From NCBI GenBank assembly GCA_013368325.1, contig JAACJK010000172.1, forward strand, positions 62,001 through 126,000: DNA of 64,000 nt, written 5' to 3'. The position numbers were made by a program, and so were the translations under genes. Below, piece by piece: positions 1 to 11,279 of the stretch. The first letter of the stretch is position 1. Each line of letters starts with the position of its first letter. The notes beneath the pieces are model-generated. The model was given only the letters and a program-made list of their open reading frames with translations, was not told the DNA's origin and ran no database searches. The DNA is from Ephemerocybe angulata (Eukaryota > Basidiomycota > Agaricomycetes > Agaricales > Psathyrellaceae).

Positions 1-14
1 ATAGGTGCTCAGTA

Positions 15-1381
15 TTACGCCGAGCCGGTGCTGAACTGTTGGAAGGCCTCCCTCACCCACTCGTCAATGGCAAGTAGCTTCTCGTAGCCACGGTTGCCCG
101 TGAACCCTCCAACGACGATGATGAAGTGCGCCAGGCAGGCTGCACGATGAGAAACTCGAGTCAGCCTCATGTTCATCGCGTTTTAGCTTTAAGAACACAT
201 ACCTGCGGCAATAAACGCAGCCACCGAGGCTAGCGGCCATGAAGCCTCCGTCTGAGTGTTCGAGGCATCGAACACCACTTTGCTTTCTTCCCCCTCCTCC
301 TTATTTGTTGCCGCAGGCTCGCTGCGAATGGCAGAAAAGAGGCCCATGTTGAGTCTGAAGGCGTTGCTGGCTTCCTCGACGATGGCAACTGAAAACAAGA
401 GTGCATAAGTCTGGGTGCCCAGTAGACTACGCCTTGAGCTAAAAATAGACATATGTAGAGATGCCAGTCATTTCGGACGACGCCGAGACGGATTGAATGC
501 TACTGGCACCTAGCGCCCAGGGCGCTCGGACCTTGCTCGGAACCCTCCTTAACAGCAACAGCACCGGGAAAAGCGAAAGAAAGATGGAAAGAAAACCCAA
601 AGAAAATGAGAGAACTCACGTTTCGCTTCCCCAGACGCGCATCTCTCCCCTGCGACGTTCATCCCATCCCTAAACCAGTCCTTGATCCTCTTCATCTCCC
701 CAATGGACGCCGGCCCTGCGCTCCTGAGCTCCTTGAAGATATAAAACGAAACACCACTCTCACTCCCGCCGTCCAACTCCCCAGCACCCGCAAGGCCCGC
801 GTCGAGTCCATATGCCTTCGCGATGATACGCTTTATCGACTGCCCACCACTCAGATCGCCGAGGTACCGTACGTACGAGTGCGCGAGAAGAGGCGAGGGA
901 TCCGCAGAATCTGCCAGGGCATCGAGGCGCGAGACGTATGTCTGCAATGCGGAGGGAAGCGAAGGTGTGCAGAGGGCTTTGTGCATGGGGTGTGACTGCC
1001 ATTTGTCAGCGGGGACGTCGAGGAGGTAGGAAATATCGGCTGCGAGGGCGGGGGCACGCGCGAGGAGGGTGGGGTTGTATGTCGGCTCCAGGGTTGGGTA
1101 GGCTGCGTGGCGGTCTAAGGCCCTCTCTATCGCACTTCATACAAAATTGCATACACCTTTGTTAGTTTGAAAGTCGAGGTTTGAAGATGGAAGACAGATA
1201 CTCACTCATAAACGTACCACAGCGTCATGAGGAAGCGGACGTACTCGTCCTTGGGCAGCTTTCCACCCAGGAGGAGCTTCGCACCCTGGCTGGTCTCAGC
1301 CTCCGTATGAGCCTGCTTGGTGCCTTCGCGCAACAGCGTCGCCAGAGGCTGGGAGAGGTCGATAATAGGTGCTCCGGCCAT
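15..1381 (-). CDS. Heme oxygenase with C-terminal membrane anchor
   Basis: Four exons (1206-1381, 620-1122, 203-388, 15-139) join in frame to a 329-residue protein. It starts MAGAPIIDLSQPL and carries a candidate proximal heme-ligand His at residue 25 (KQAHTEAE). The distal-helix signature YVRYLGDLSGGQ lies mid-protein, followed by SIKRII. Both are hallmarks of the heme oxygenase family, which cleaves heme to biliverdin, CO and iron. A hydrophobic stretch near the C-terminus (PLASVAAFIAA then ACLAHFIIVVGGF) fits a tail anchor in the ER membrane, though the protein continues about 28 residues past it. Introns are 61-231 nt. All four junction phases agree, which supports the model. The neighbour ALG6 is on the same strand but unrelated in function. 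Donor-like GTAAGT signals upstream of the ATG hint at 5'UTR introns. Confidence 0.93.
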
Positions 1382-2323
1382 TGTCTAGTTTAACCTGGAC
1401 CACCCCCTCTTATCAGTCCTTTCGTTCCTTCACTTTCAGCTAAAATAATGCACTTACAAAGGGTGATAAAAAATGCGGGGGAGGGCGAGGTAAAAGCAGT
1501 CCAGGAATGGAGGAAGGAAGGAAAGCAAGAGGGCAGGCTGAGCAATGCAGAAGAGAAAGGAGCCGGAGCTGTGTGGGTCTGATCAGATTCCGGTATCAGG
1601 ACAACAGGGAAGAAAACCTGACTACTCACTTACAAGTCAACAACGGAGATTGACTCTTCTTCCAACTGCTGTGATTACGTGCTGTGACGCGACCAAGCTC
1701 AACAGCTAACACCGTCCGATAGAGCAAGTCCAGTCCGTCGAGTTTGGCTGTCAAGGCACGGAAAACGGGTCTTGGCCCAGATCCGTTCCCACCATCTTAT
1801 CTGATAAGCACGGCATGATGCATGTTTCTCCGATTCTCTGTTTCCTTGCCTCATGCCTCCCATATTCCCCAAGTGACAACTCAGGTTGTTCCATCGAAAA
1901 AGATGCGCAGCCCTGGTTAGCCAGAATGGCGTGCTTGATCCCTGGAATGCACCATTTTTACAGTAAAGCGTGCGCGCCTGTCTGCCCCCGTTGCAACCTA
2001 GACAAACCTAGACCAGTATTGTGACTCAAGATGACTCTGGATCCAAGTTCTCCACGTCTCCATCGTCTGAATTAATCCAGCGCATCTTACGTTGAGACCC
2101 ATGCATCCACAGCAACACGCCTTCCGCATCGGGCGCTTAAATGATCTTCCGCACGCGATCCTCTCCAAGTGACCCCACAAACGCCCATTTACTCTCTATC
2201 TTTGAGCTCTAAGAGGCATAAATTACAGGAAGTCATCCCAGAGGGTTGAGCATGTTATCCACGCCCACCCACACCCCAAGTAACACAATGCAGTCGCCCA
2301 ACATGATCACAAGAATACGAGAA
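1382..2323. other. Intergenic, heme oxygenase promoter/5'UTR
   Basis: No convincing coding sequence. Minus-strand GTAAGT donor-like signals near 1450 and 1630, with pyrimidine-rich stretches, suggest 5'UTR introns of the heme oxygenase transcript. The part near 2324 should hold the 3'UTR of the ALG6 gene. Short ORFs here show no protein-like composition. Confidence 0.5.
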
Positions 2324-4911
2324 CTAATCAAAGTACCCACCCGTCCCCTCCACCCTTCTCCTCCTCGCACCCGCCCCTCCTTCTACAGCCGTCCCCGCAC
2401 CCTCCACATCAACCGCTCCCTTCCCCTCTACAGCCGTCGGAGATCCCGGACGGTCTTTCGATGAGCCGCCCAAGCCTCCAAGCGCCCACGCAACCTCTAC
2501 ACCGCACTTCAAGCTCCAGAGCCAGATGAGTACGAATACAGGCGTGCTGATGAGGACGTTGAGCACGGGGAAGAGGTCCGGGTAGCGTGCTGGGGCGGGG
2601 AAGACGAGTTCGAGTACGTGCAGCGCGAAAGCTGCTGCATACACGGTCTATACACACAACCATGATCAGTCCTCCTGCAAGGTCCAAAGAATCGGAAACC
2701 AAAAGGCTCACCAGCGAAAGCACCTGCACAACCCCTCCCTCCCAGCATCCCATTAAATCGTACCCTATCACCCTATTCCATAGCACTACACACGCAACAT
2801 ATGGCACCGCCAGCCCGTCCCTCTTCAACAACGGCCACATGCTAAACACAGCAACGTTATTCCCCAGTGCGCCCCAATTATGCAAGGCCGACCCAGGCGG
2901 GGCTGCGCTCATAAGAAGCGTGAGCGGCAGCAGGGGTAGCAGGATCGTCTTTTCGTGCACCTGGAAGGAAAAGAGGAAGAACGACATGGAAGAGGCGAGG
3001 AGTGCGTAGGAGAGGAGCGGGAGGAAAGGCGGAGGGTTGCTCGCTAGCGTCGTTTTGCTGCCATCGGCTTTGGCTTTGGCTTGAATTTTGGTGTTGGGGG
3101 TATGGTCCTTGACCCTCATCGTCCATCCGGCACGCAGGAGCCCTGCTACGGCAGGCCCGAAGCCTAGCGCTGTCAGAGCAGTAGATGTGCGCACTAACCA
3201 CCTGCGACCTGTTTCCCCCTCCCCTGCGACCCTCCTCCATTTCACCAGTACATTACTCGCACACCAGAAGTTCGCCACCTTGTCCTCAAACAATCCCCTC
3301 GAGAACGGGAAGATCCTTGTAATAGGATGTAATATATGCAGGGGTCCCGGGGCGAATGGCGGCACGTAGAAAGGGAGGAACAGCAATGCGAAGGCGGCCG
3401 TGACAGTGAGCCCGAGGCGGGTGAAGAGCGTTGTACCGTGTCGCCGGCCGAGGTATATGCATTTGGCTAGGAGGTATGAGCCGATGGCGGGTGCGTAGTA
3501 GAGCGCCATTTGTTTAAAAGCGAGGCTGAGGACGAAGCAAAGGGCACCGAGGAGGTCGTTGCCTGTTGCGAAGAAGTTGACGGCGAGGAGAGTTAAGCCT
3601 GGTGTGAAGGTCGATTGAGCGTGCAGTTACCGGCAGAGATGGAAGGACGTACCCAGCATGACAGAGTTGTATTGGAAGTGACCATGATCGATGAGGAGCA
3701 GGGCGGGTTGGAGAAGGAGCAATAGAATAGCTTGTTCCTTCAACAGAATTAGGGACTTGGGTAGGTCAGGCGCTAAGTGCACTCACTTGTGTCCTCTTCG
3801 ACCGCGTGCCTTGCCATACCTTCACAAACATGATAATAGCCGGTACATATACCAGCAGATCAAAGAAAACGACCGTTAGCCGCATGTATAGCTTGCTGCC
3901 TGCAGTTTCGATCCCTCGTGAACTGTCCAATGCAAACCAGGCTGGATTTATGAGGGCACCGCTGCACCGAGATGTAAGTCGGGAGGGGAGGAATGATTAG
4001 AACGGACCCACATGTATCCGCATATCCAAGAGACGTAGGCTGTGAGAGGAGGATAGTCGAGTCCCCAGTACTGCAGGTCGTAGGTATACCACTCTCTGAA
4101 TGGTAGATGCTTCGTGATTTCCATCCAGTGCCTCTGCGCTTCATAATCTCCATACATCGGAGGCGTCGCCTGGCCTGTATCACACCGTTGAGCTTCACGT
4201 CACACTGGAAAGCCTTTCCAACTCACCAGAGTAAGACCCAACCCCAAGGGCCAGCTTCAGGAGTGTTGCAAACGCCACAGCACTCGGCACAACCCAACTC
4301 TTCAACCCGCGTTTATGCATATATCGGATCCACCGCCTCCCCATCGACCCATTCTCGGCATGTTCCTGGTGTGCCTGCGACCGCTTGGAGCGCAGCAACG
4401 ACTTGTGCAGGTTCTCGCCGCCGCCGTGATTGGTATACGTGCTCGCAATACTTGCATTCGAAGCTTGGCGATTCCTCAAGCTCTTCCGCCCGGGCGTTGA
4501 TTCTCGAAGGTACAGTGCACTGAAGCTCCGGCGATGCGCGTTAGGTGAGCCAGGGGCCAAGTTCTTCGACGTCACTGCCGACGTGGAAGACGGCAGACTG
4601 GAGTTAGGGGCCAACTCTGATGAGATGTAGGATGGAAAGTGTGTCGTGAACGGGGAGACATCGCGGGACGACGACGCCGACAGCGGCGGTGTGCCGAGCC
4701 AGTGCTGGCTTTCTGAAGTGTCGATGAGATGACGGCGGGGTGTGGGTGCGAGGATGGTCGGGATGGCGGGGACGAAGGCGGGCGATGACGTGGAGGGTGG
4801 CAGGGGCGGCGAGGACGCGCTGCGGTCGTTCGATGCCAGCGACGAGGTGCGTTTGCGCGACGCCCGCTTGTGGATGGCGCCCTCCGAGGGCAGCGCCGCA
4901 AGTCCGTCCAT
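2324..4911 (-). CDS. ALG6: Dolichyl-P-Glc:Man9GlcNAc2-PP-dolichol glucosyltransferase (ALG6)
   Basis: Multi-exon gene for the ER membrane enzyme that adds the first glucose to the lipid-linked N-glycan precursor. After the first transmembrane helix ([14 protein letters not shown]), exon 1 splices from SYSG to [16 protein letters not shown]. Family signatures follow: [59 protein letters not shown] and [17 protein letters not shown]. Many hydrophobic helices follow, as expected for this GT-C fold. The Asp of GDYE is the expected catalytic region. Compared with the usual roughly 500-residue enzyme, this one has an extra Ser/Pro-rich N-terminus of about 210 residues before the first helix. The extreme C-terminus is also Gly/Arg/Glu-rich. 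It is divergent from VDAC with a 321 bp spacer. Exact positions of the internal introns are approximate. Confidence 0.93.
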
Positions 4912-5232
4912 GAGGGTACAGGTAGAGACGCGTTTATCTCGGCAACTCAGGTTTGGCGCTCGAGATCACGTTTGTATTAATCTCGTCACCGCTGTATATA
5001 CACTCCTGCTCGTCGTCAGCACTGTCGCCGCCGTCGCCGCCGCCGTCGCCGGGGCGATTCGTGGGCTGGGCAGTGCGTGGCGAACGTGCCTCGTCGCGCT
5101 GGCTGCCGCGGGGATGACGACGTTGATGCTGGTCCGGTATCTCCCATCCAATTCCCACGGCAGAATCACTTATTTTGAACGTTGGGGTGAGCGCGACACG
5201 TCGTTTCCCCCATCCGACTCCAACTTACAAAC
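4912..5232. promoter_or_regulatory. Shared divergent promoter region ALG6 / VDAC
   Basis: 321 bp between two divergent start codons, with no gene inside. It contains a TATA-like tgtatataca at about 4990-5000 and GC-rich, CGCCGCCG-type stretches. It must hold both promoters. Individual factor sites cannot be assigned from one sequence. Confidence 0.5.
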
Positions 5233-6231
5233 ATGTCTCTCCCCCAGCCCGTTCCCCCCTCCTGGAAGGCGAGTTCACCGTTTCACACAGCGAGCAGCAC
5301 CCTCTGACCGTCCCCCAGGACTTTGGCAAGTCTTCCAACGACTTGCTCCAGAAGGAGTACTTCTTCAACGGCGCCTCGCTCGAGGTCAAGACCCAGACCG
5401 CCTCCAACGTCGCGTTCAAGGTTGCCGGCACCAAGGACTCCAAGTCCGATGTCATCAACGGAGACATCGAGGGCAAGTGGTCTGACAAGGCCCACGGTCT
5501 CACCGTCACCCAGGCCTGGACCACCTCCAACGTCCTCCGCAACACCATCGAGCTCGAGAACCAGATTGCCAAGGGCCTCAAGCTCGACCTTGCCACCTCC
5601 CTCGCCCCCGAGAAGGGTGCCAAGACCGCTGTCATCAACTCGGTCTACAAGCAGAGCGGTTTCCACACCCGCGCCAGCCTCGACTTGTTCAAGGTCCGTT
5701 CTGTGCCCCCGACGCGTCGGTCCTAGCAACCATACTCATCTACTTGCCCTCTCACAGGGTCCCACTTTCACTGCTGACACCGTTCTCGGCCGCGACGGTT
5801 TCCTGATTGGTGCTGAGGCTGCCTACAACGTCACCGAGGGCAAGATCTCCCGCTACGCCACCGCTGTCGGCTTCAACGCCCCCCAGTACTCCGTCGCCGT
5901 CCACGGCCTCAACAACCTCAAGGTCTTCACCGCCTCCTACTACCAGCGCATCAACGCCGACGTCGAGGCTGGCGCCAAGGCCGTCTACGACCCCAAGTCC
6001 ACCCTCGGTGGTGTTGGTCTCGAGGTCGGCACCAAGGTCTACCTCGACCGCTCCGCCTTCATCAAGGCCAAGATCAACAACGCCGGTGTCATCGCCCTCG
6101 GCTACACCCAGGGCCTCCGCCCCGGCGTCAAGGCCCAGTTCGGTCTTGCCATCGACACCCAAAAGTTGAACGACCCCAACCCCGTCGGCCCCTCGCACAA
6201 GGTTGGCGTCAACTTTGTCTTTGACTCATGA
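5233..6231 (+). CDS. POR1: Mitochondrial outer-membrane porin (VDAC)
   Basis: Three exons (5233-5268, 5319-5693, 5758-6231) give 294 residues, the normal VDAC length. The protein starts MSLPQPVPPSWK and continues DFGKSSNDLLQKEYFFN, matching the conserved VDAC N-terminal helix and first strand. Alternating hydrophobic and polar beta-strand segments follow, ending in GVNFVFDS, as expected for the 19-strand barrel that passes ATP, ADP and metabolites across the outer membrane. Intron 1 (5269-5318, 50 nt) begins GC (AAG|GCGAGT) and ends AG. Only this junction restores the expected SWKDFGKSSND sequence. Intron 2 is a normal GT-AG intron. Strong C-ending codon bias suggests high expression. Confidence 0.95.
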
Positions 6232-6443
6232 ACAGGTCTGGCATGGCGTTTGAAAGTTATTGTACGCTAGCGAATCTCTTGTAACGAATGTCGCGATAAT
6301 TACTCTTTCAATTGCGTGTATCCGAGTTTCGAGGCTTCTATCTGAATGCACAGTCTCCCAGAAAGGCTACTGCTTGCTTGGACATGCTTTCCACCGCCAC
6401 TCTAGCTGCAGCAGCTCCTCGTTGCCCATAACATACACATTCA

Positions 6444-8436
6444 ATGAGTCCATTCAAGCACGGTCGCTCGTCAGAGTCGCCACCGCCCCCAACTGCCAAA
6501 CGCCCGCGACGATCGTCGTCCATATCCACTGCTGCCAGTGCCACTGACCCGGGGCATCCAACCCACTATGGACCTCCTCCTCCTTCTCTACACTCGCAAT
6601 CGCCGTTCGTCTTCGCTGGGACGTCCCAGCAGGGCCCGCTGCAGCCGCCATCATCGTCAGCATCAGGCGTCGGCAACCATCCGGGGCAGCGTACTGCCGT
6701 GGCGGCACAGGCCCAGAGGCTCCGAAGCGCGTCAATTTCTTCCTCGACCACTCACCTCCCCCCACAGCCCCCGCCATCCGTGCTGCTCAGCAGGAGCCGC
6801 AGCTCGAGCACCAGCCATCCCGGAGCCACCAGCAGCACGACTGCCAGCGCCAGCAGCTATCAGTATCGATATCCGCCACTCCCGCCGCACCCACCTCCGA
6901 ATCCGAGCCACCCAAGCGTGTTGCTGAGGTCTGTCTCGTACGGGCACAACAGCGCAGGTGCACCAGGCTACCCGACACCCACGTATATCCACCACCACCC
7001 GCCAGGGCCTCCCACGACAACGAGCTTACCCGGCGCAAGCATGAGTAGCAGTCATACCAATGGGCCTCGAGTGCACGGAGACATGCCCCCGTCCTCGTCC
7101 TCTGCTGCGTCATTGAGCAATAGCAGTGCTACGGGCCTGCCCCCGCTTTCGCTGTCGATTCTCGGTGTTGAGCCTCTCGACGAGTTTATCAAGGAGGTCG
7201 CGGACTTTGTGCACCACATGATCGTGACGCGCCCCGAGCACCTGGGGGGCGTTGTGGAGGTTGAGGCGAAGATTGGGCTCATTGTGGATAGGGCTGCGGG
7301 GGGCAGGTTGAAGTTGCCGGTGCTAGTAGAGACGGGTGAGTGCGTTCTTCCTTCGTTTGTGCGTTTGAGAGGCTTTCAGTCGCGTGTTCGTTCCTTTGTG
7401 TCTCATGCATGCGGACCTCTACGGCTCAACCGAAGGCTGGGAGGTCGTCTGCTATTCTCTTTAACTTTGGGTGCTATTACATTCGGCATAACTAAACGAA
7501 GGACTGTTCTTTAGTTCTCGACCCAAACGCCCCTCTCGACATCCGGTTCGAGTCGAACATGTCCTCCGTACGTCCTCCCTTCCCTCTCCTGAGGCCAACC
7601 ATTCAAACCACACCCAATACATACCCACTCACACAACACTCCAGACACAACACAGACACTACAACACGCTCCTCAACAGCCTCAAAACCGACCAGCCCAC
7701 GGCCTCCCCACTCGATTACTCGCACCTCTACCTCCTCGACAACTTCTTCCCCGCGCCTTCAGACCCGGCATCAGACTCTGGGCGGGGAGGGGACAAAGTC
7801 CGCGTGACGAGAGATGAGAAGACGAGCCAGGTCGTGCAGTGCGTGAAGAAGATTAGGCTCGGGGACCTGAATGTGTGGAGTCCACACCATAAGGCGGATT
7901 GGAGGGTTAGTGTGAATCTCGAAGTGCCAGGTGAGTGGTTTCTTCTTCGCTTCCGTCTAGGTTTTGGGGAATTTCTGGGTTGGAGGGCGGGGACGGTTAA
8001 CAGGCGGTTTAGGCGCCCGTGTGGATTGGGGAGATTGGGACTGGATTTACTAACGTATGCAACCTCGTTTTTGCAGTGCAGCATCCATTGGGCTCGCCGT
8101 CCTATACTAGGAGAAAAGACCGCATGCGATACACACATGAAGAGTTCGTAATCGACCTCACACAGGTCACAACACACAGTGCACCAAACGCTCCTGTACG
8201 TCCTCCATCCCATTCCCAACCGCTTGATGTGAATATCTCTCCTATAGCCACAACAAATACTGCACGAACTCGAGCTCGAGATCGCGCGCCCAGAGCTCCT
8301 GCTTGCAACGGCCGCGAAGCGCAACGACGTCACCGTGTCCGAGCACGAGCGCAGTGCATTTGACGAGCTCATCCGCGCGTTTGTCAACAATGCGAGGATT
8401 TTGGTGAAAAATAGTATGACTGAGGGCGGGTGGTAG
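6444..8436 (+). CDS. CET1: mRNA-capping RNA 5'-triphosphatase (Cet1-type)
   Basis: Five exons (6444-7335, 7515-7567, 7645-7930, 8077-8195, 8248-8436) join in consistent phase to 512 residues. The first roughly 230 residues are Ser/Pro/His-rich and disordered. The tunnel-fold triphosphatase domain follows, with the metal-binding glutamate pairs visible as EVEAKIG (first strand) and HELELEIARP (last motif). RFESNMS, KKIRLGDLNVW and RRKDRMRYTHEEF...IDLTQVT lie between them. In fungi this metal-dependent enzyme removes the gamma-phosphate of nascent pre-mRNA before guanylylation, acting with the guanylyltransferase on RNA polymerase II. It differs from the cysteine-phosphatase type of animals. 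A long disordered N-terminus is usual in this family. Confidence 0.93.
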
Positions 8437-9002
8437 GTGCCCAGAGTGGGTAGGATTCTGGATTGTTGGAGAGTCCGAGGGGGCGCTATATATTGGTTTG
8501 ACTTGGCACTTGGCTTGTGTAGATTGATTGGTTCTGGGCTAATTCTACCATGTTATTGCAGTTCTCTTGGAATTCCCTGCCGCCCTCTTTTGACACCCCT
8601 GCTGAAAATTTCAATTTTCACAGAATACCTCCCCGAGGCCGGATGGCTCTGCGCGACTCGAGCTCTTGGAGTAGAGTCGTGACCGTTACAGGTCTCTTCT
8701 CGACCTCAGACAGTTGGAAGTCACTGACCATGCATATTGCCAGTCCCGATTCCTCGGGTAAATCAGTGTTGTATTTTTCCTCAGATTCATGGAGGAAAAG
8801 GGCTGGAAAAGGAGGTTTTCTCGAAGATAGGGGTGCTGGTGAAGTCGTTTGATGCCATCACGATCAGGATCGCTTATCATCGACTCTGACCGACAGTGAA
8901 CTTGTGTTCGCCCAACATCCCAGTGAACACCGGCTAGGTCAGTCATATTTATTGGATGTGCACTCTGTCGCTGAACAAAGGAACATATACTTTGGATTAC
9001 AG
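8437..9002. other. Intergenic
   Basis: 566 bp between the triphosphatase stop and the F-box ATG, both on the plus strand. An ATG at 8904 is in frame with the F-box ORF and would add 33 residues of no recognisable character. No other feature was seen. Confidence 0.4.
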
Positions 9003-10913
9003 ATGTCTACTGAACAACTACCACCCGAACTGTGGGCTCGGATATTCAAAGATCTTGATCCGCTCACCAGGAAGGACCTGAAGGCCCTGTGCCTCGTATG
9101 CCGCATATTTAAGGACTTATCCCGAGAGAGACTTTTTGGGAAGGTTCAGGCCACCCCAGAACATCTCTCGGGACATTGTGACCTCCACTTGTGGAAGAGG
9201 GACCTAGGCAGGATGTTGCGCTCTCAAAAGCGTTTGGTCTTGCTTGCAGGGAACACCGACCTGGCGAAGCAGGTTCACACTTTGCACATACACGTTCGCT
9301 CCCTTATAGATGTATCGGAACTCGACCCCCAGAAAGAAAGCGACCTCCTCCTGCGCGACACGGCCAAGCACTTGCAGGAGTCGCTTGCGGGACAGCTGCA
9401 TCAGTTTCCTCGCCTATGCAGGTTGGAGTTGATGGGGTCCAACGTGAGCGAGGCTTTGCTGAAATCTATAGCAGACCACACCTCCCTTTTAGAGATCAAG
9501 CTCGTGGGATGCACCCTCCCCGTAAACCCTCCAGCACTGTCATCAACTCGGATTCGATCGTTCGAGTTCAAATGGCTAGTCGATGCAGAAGCCAGTTCGG
9601 CATACGCCCTGATATCACCAGTCCACGCTGAACGGGTGACTATAACAAACCAGTCACCCGAACTTACCATCCAACCTGTGAGCCACACTGGCAAACAATT
9701 CTGCGAATGCGCCTCCCTCAAAGGCCAATACAACCAGCTGAGGGAGCTACATATCGGCCCGCAAGGCATCGTCCCAACGTACGATCTCAAGCGTCTCCTG
9801 ACGAAGACGCCTGCACTTCGCACCCTGGTTCTCACCGAACTTGAATTCCAGAAGGCTGTCGATCCACGCGCCTCGCTCGACCATGGCGAACCGAGGCTGC
9901 CTATGCCCTGCATCCCGCTTTTGGATTCCGTGGAATGCTCGCTTGACCGGGCGAAGTACCTCGTTCCTGGGCGACCTGTCAGGAAAGTGAAGGCAGATGT
10001 CAATGGTTGCAACCAGTCAATGTTCATACCAACAGCAGCACGGCTCGCGGATTTCCTCCATCCCCTCACCCTGTCCACTGCCACACTCACCACCCTCCAC
10101 CTCCCCCTTCACGTCATCGCTCCTGTATGGCTGCTCAGCGATGCCATCTCAAGTCTCTTCCCCTCGCTGAGTGACCTCCGGTTCACTGTGAGCTGGGTTT
10201 ATGACATTCCTGTGCCATGGCATGCCAGTGTGGATACTAGGGGTTTTCGTAGATTTGGCGTGCCATTGGATGAGTCGAACACGCCGCAAATGATACAGAA
10301 GGCCGCAGACGAGGTGTTTACGGAGGTCGAAGCGCGCCTGTCAGCGGGATACCTTCCTGGTACTCGACGCGTTGCGCCTGATCCCATCATGACGCATCGA
10401 ATCCAAGGGGGGCTTGAAGAAAGCGTTGTTCCTTCAGCTCGAGCACTAGGCAACTTGGTGGGGTTTAGTGGCATTAGAGTGAGCCTTCAGTCCTTCTGGG
10501 ACACTGAAACTACGGTGGACAATGCGCGTCGTCCAATCAGAAACCTTGCAGTGAGTTGTTTCGTGCCGTCCAGTCCATCGACAAATTCGTGGCAGAGTCC
10601 TTACATTTTGGTTTGAATCCTCTAGGATGTGTTCAAGTACTTTGGGGAGGGCTACTATCCACTTCCGAGGATGCTGCAAAAGTTGACGTTAAACCTGCCT
10701 AGCTCAACCTACATGCGGGATAGCGTCGGTTTTCAGCATTCTTTTGACGCCATGGCGGAGGGCTTTGCGACCCTGTATCCCGACTTGGCTCGTATCGATT
10801 TTGATCAATACGGGCGACATTACTTCGAGAAGACAGTCGCGCAAGGCAGCCATGGTCATGATACTGCCAAATGGCGTGGAGTTAACGTGCAGCACGCAGA
10901 TTGGTATCGATAG
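9003..10913 (+). CDS. F-box protein
   Basis: Two exons (9003-10550, 10626-10913) encode 611 residues. The N-terminus MSTEQLPPELWARIFKDL with CLVCRIFKDLSRERLF is a standard F-box, which binds Skp1 in SCF ubiquitin ligases. The rest is a long leucine-rich helical/strand region with irregular LRR-like spacing (for example RLCRLELMGSNVS and LLEIKLVGCTLP), presumably the substrate-binding part. I chose the ATG at 9003 because the F-box then sits at residues 4-45. The in-frame ATG at 8904 remains possible. Substrate unknown; such genes are greatly expanded in Agaricomycetes. Confidence 0.82.
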
Positions 10914-11279
10914 TCAGAATTTTCTTCATAAACGAAGTCTACTACAGTACTTACTTACTGTCAATGTATCCCTCCCCTCTTCTCTCAGTTCATGCTGTTG
11001 TACCTGTCTCTGTGTGGTGGTTTGCTAGGCAGGAGTATCGTGTACACGTCTCCTGTGTACGTTGGTAATAGCTTAAGGAAATGGCCCAGGGCGAGCATAG
11101 TCTCAGGTATGCGCATATGTCAAGGAAGTGGGGTTTGGTTCGAAATCAATCGAATATTGTGTTAAAGCACCAGGCTACATAGAAAGCAAAGGAAGGTGGG
11201 TATATCTGGAGCTCAAATAATGTAATGTAAAGACGACTGCCGGGTATCTGGAGGAGTAAAGCTCCGATGAATCACGATC
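10914..11279. other. Intergenic between convergent genes
   Basis: 366 bp holding the 3' ends of the F-box gene (+) and the ferritin-fold gene (-). AATAAT-type and TAATGTAA-type polyadenylation-like motifs occur near 11216-11230. No gene seen. Confidence 0.4.

Noticed and set aside
5283..6198. Long minus-strand ORFs inside VDAC
   Set aside because: Mirror of the strongly codon-biased VDAC gene; Gly/Val/Asp-rich shadow translation.
8904..9002. Upstream in-frame ATG for the first F-box protein
   Set aside because: Adds 33 residues without F-box-like sequence; the ATG at 9003 places the F-box at the N-terminus as usual.
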